This document shows positions 23,307 to 23,495 of a stretch of 23,495 nucleotides of DNA, piece after piece. Source of the DNA: JAYZQT01 sp964412235 (GTDB lineage Bacteria > Pseudomonadota > Alphaproteobacteria > MPNO01 > UBA830). The notes under the pieces are model-generated. The model saw nothing but the letters and a program-made list of their open reading frames with translations, was not told where the DNA came from and searched no databases. Both the position numbers and the translations under genes were made by a program. Each line of letters starts with the position of its first letter. Positions within the stretch are counted from its first letter, which is position 1. The DNA lies in the NCBI GenBank assembly GCA_964412235.1, contig CAYPNT010000040.1, forward strand, positions 1 through 23,495, in the 5' to 3' direction.

Positions 23307-23495
23307 ATGCTTCGTAGAACCTCAATAATATGTCTCAAAATACTTATTGGAATTGTGCTTCTAATAATAGTCGGCGCGGGCATGTCATTATGGCGTGTAT
23401 CGCAGGGTCCCGTTTCGATAAGCTTTCTATTACCATATGTTGACGAGATTCTAGGCAATACTTCTGATCCACTACGACCAGAGATTGACGATCTA
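23307..23495 (+). CDS. DUF3971/AsmA-like (YhdP-type) membrane-anchored protein, 5' part
   Basis: Sixty-three codons are open to the right edge, starting with the ATG at 23307. An in-frame stop at 23286-23288 bounds the frame upstream. The protein begins MLRRTSIICLK, followed by one hydrophobic segment (about residues 12-28), and then LWRVSQGPVSISFLLPYVDE. That pattern, a signal anchor followed by a short W-R-x-S-x-G-P-x-S block, is what I know from the large alphaproteobacterial DUF3971/AsmA-like proteins often found beside glnE and bcp. These are inner-membrane-anchored periplasmic proteins of the AsmA/TamB kind, associated with phospholipid transport to the outer membrane. Only a small part is visible, so the family call rests on this motif and the neighbourhood. 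Confidence 0.7.
   Translation, partial: MLRRTSIICLKILIGIVLLIIVGAGMSLWRVSQGPVSISFLLPYVDEILGNTSDPLRPEIDDL

Noticed and set aside
23156..23458. 100-residue open frame on the minus strand overlapping the start of glnE and the divergent gene
   Set aside because: It crosses two recognisable coding starts in other frames and has no family features.

Overview
The window reads as a piece of a draft alphaproteobacterial chromosome. The evidence is a DUF1476 gene (ATPase-inhibitor zeta subunit, a hallmark of that class) lying between purB and purC, a glnE that is divergent to a DUF3971/AsmA-like gene, and family-typical purC, purB and Bcr/CflA proteins. Base composition is moderate, genes are tightly packed and there are no mobile elements, RNA genes or CRISPR arrays that I can see. 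A run of ten Ns near the left edge marks an assembly gap. Sequence errors must therefore be kept in mind when judging broken frames.

Layout. (1) Positions 1-2349, minus strand: the 5' part of an EamA/DMT transporter running off the left edge, a TauD/TfdA-type Fe(II)/2-oxoglutarate dioxygenase and a COG2945-type alpha/beta hydrolase. (2) 2606-4059, plus strand: a class V cysteine desulfurase overlapping an adrenodoxin-type [2Fe-2S] ferredoxin. (3) 3979-7579: purine and housekeeping genes, namely purC with an odd C-terminal extension, an NRDE/TANGO2-type protein, the DUF1476 gene (plus strand) and purB. (4) 7624-10535, minus strand: a MarR regulator followed by two tandem Bcr/CflA efflux transporters. 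(5) 10648-15603, plus strand: a five-gene operon of an enoyl-CoA hydratase resembling hydroxycinnamoyl-CoA hydratase-lyase, a meta-cleavage-product-hydrolase-like enzyme, two paralogous luciferase-like flavin monooxygenases of identical length, and an SDR dehydrogenase. (6) 15688-18588: a second SDR and an ACMSD-like amidohydrolase (minus), divergent from a methylesterase-like alpha/beta hydrolase (plus). (7) 18589-19079: noncoding, with a perfect hairpin. (8) 19080-23229, minus strand: bcp peroxiredoxin, dienelactone hydrolase and glnE, the last split by an in-frame TAA. (9) 23307 to the right edge, plus strand: the start of a DUF3971/AsmA-like membrane-anchored protein.

The part that looks least described is 7.6-18.6 kb. 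A MarR repressor sits between two efflux pumps and an oxidative operon, and the enzymes (paired flavin monooxygenases, two C-C/ester hydrolases, a crotonase that may act as an aldolase-type lyase, two SDRs and a metal-dependent amidohydrolase/decarboxylase) together suggest a regulated pathway for breaking down, and exporting, an aromatic or terpenoid-like compound. The substrate cannot be read from the sequence. No CoA ligase or flavin reductase is in the window, so the pathway must borrow those from elsewhere.
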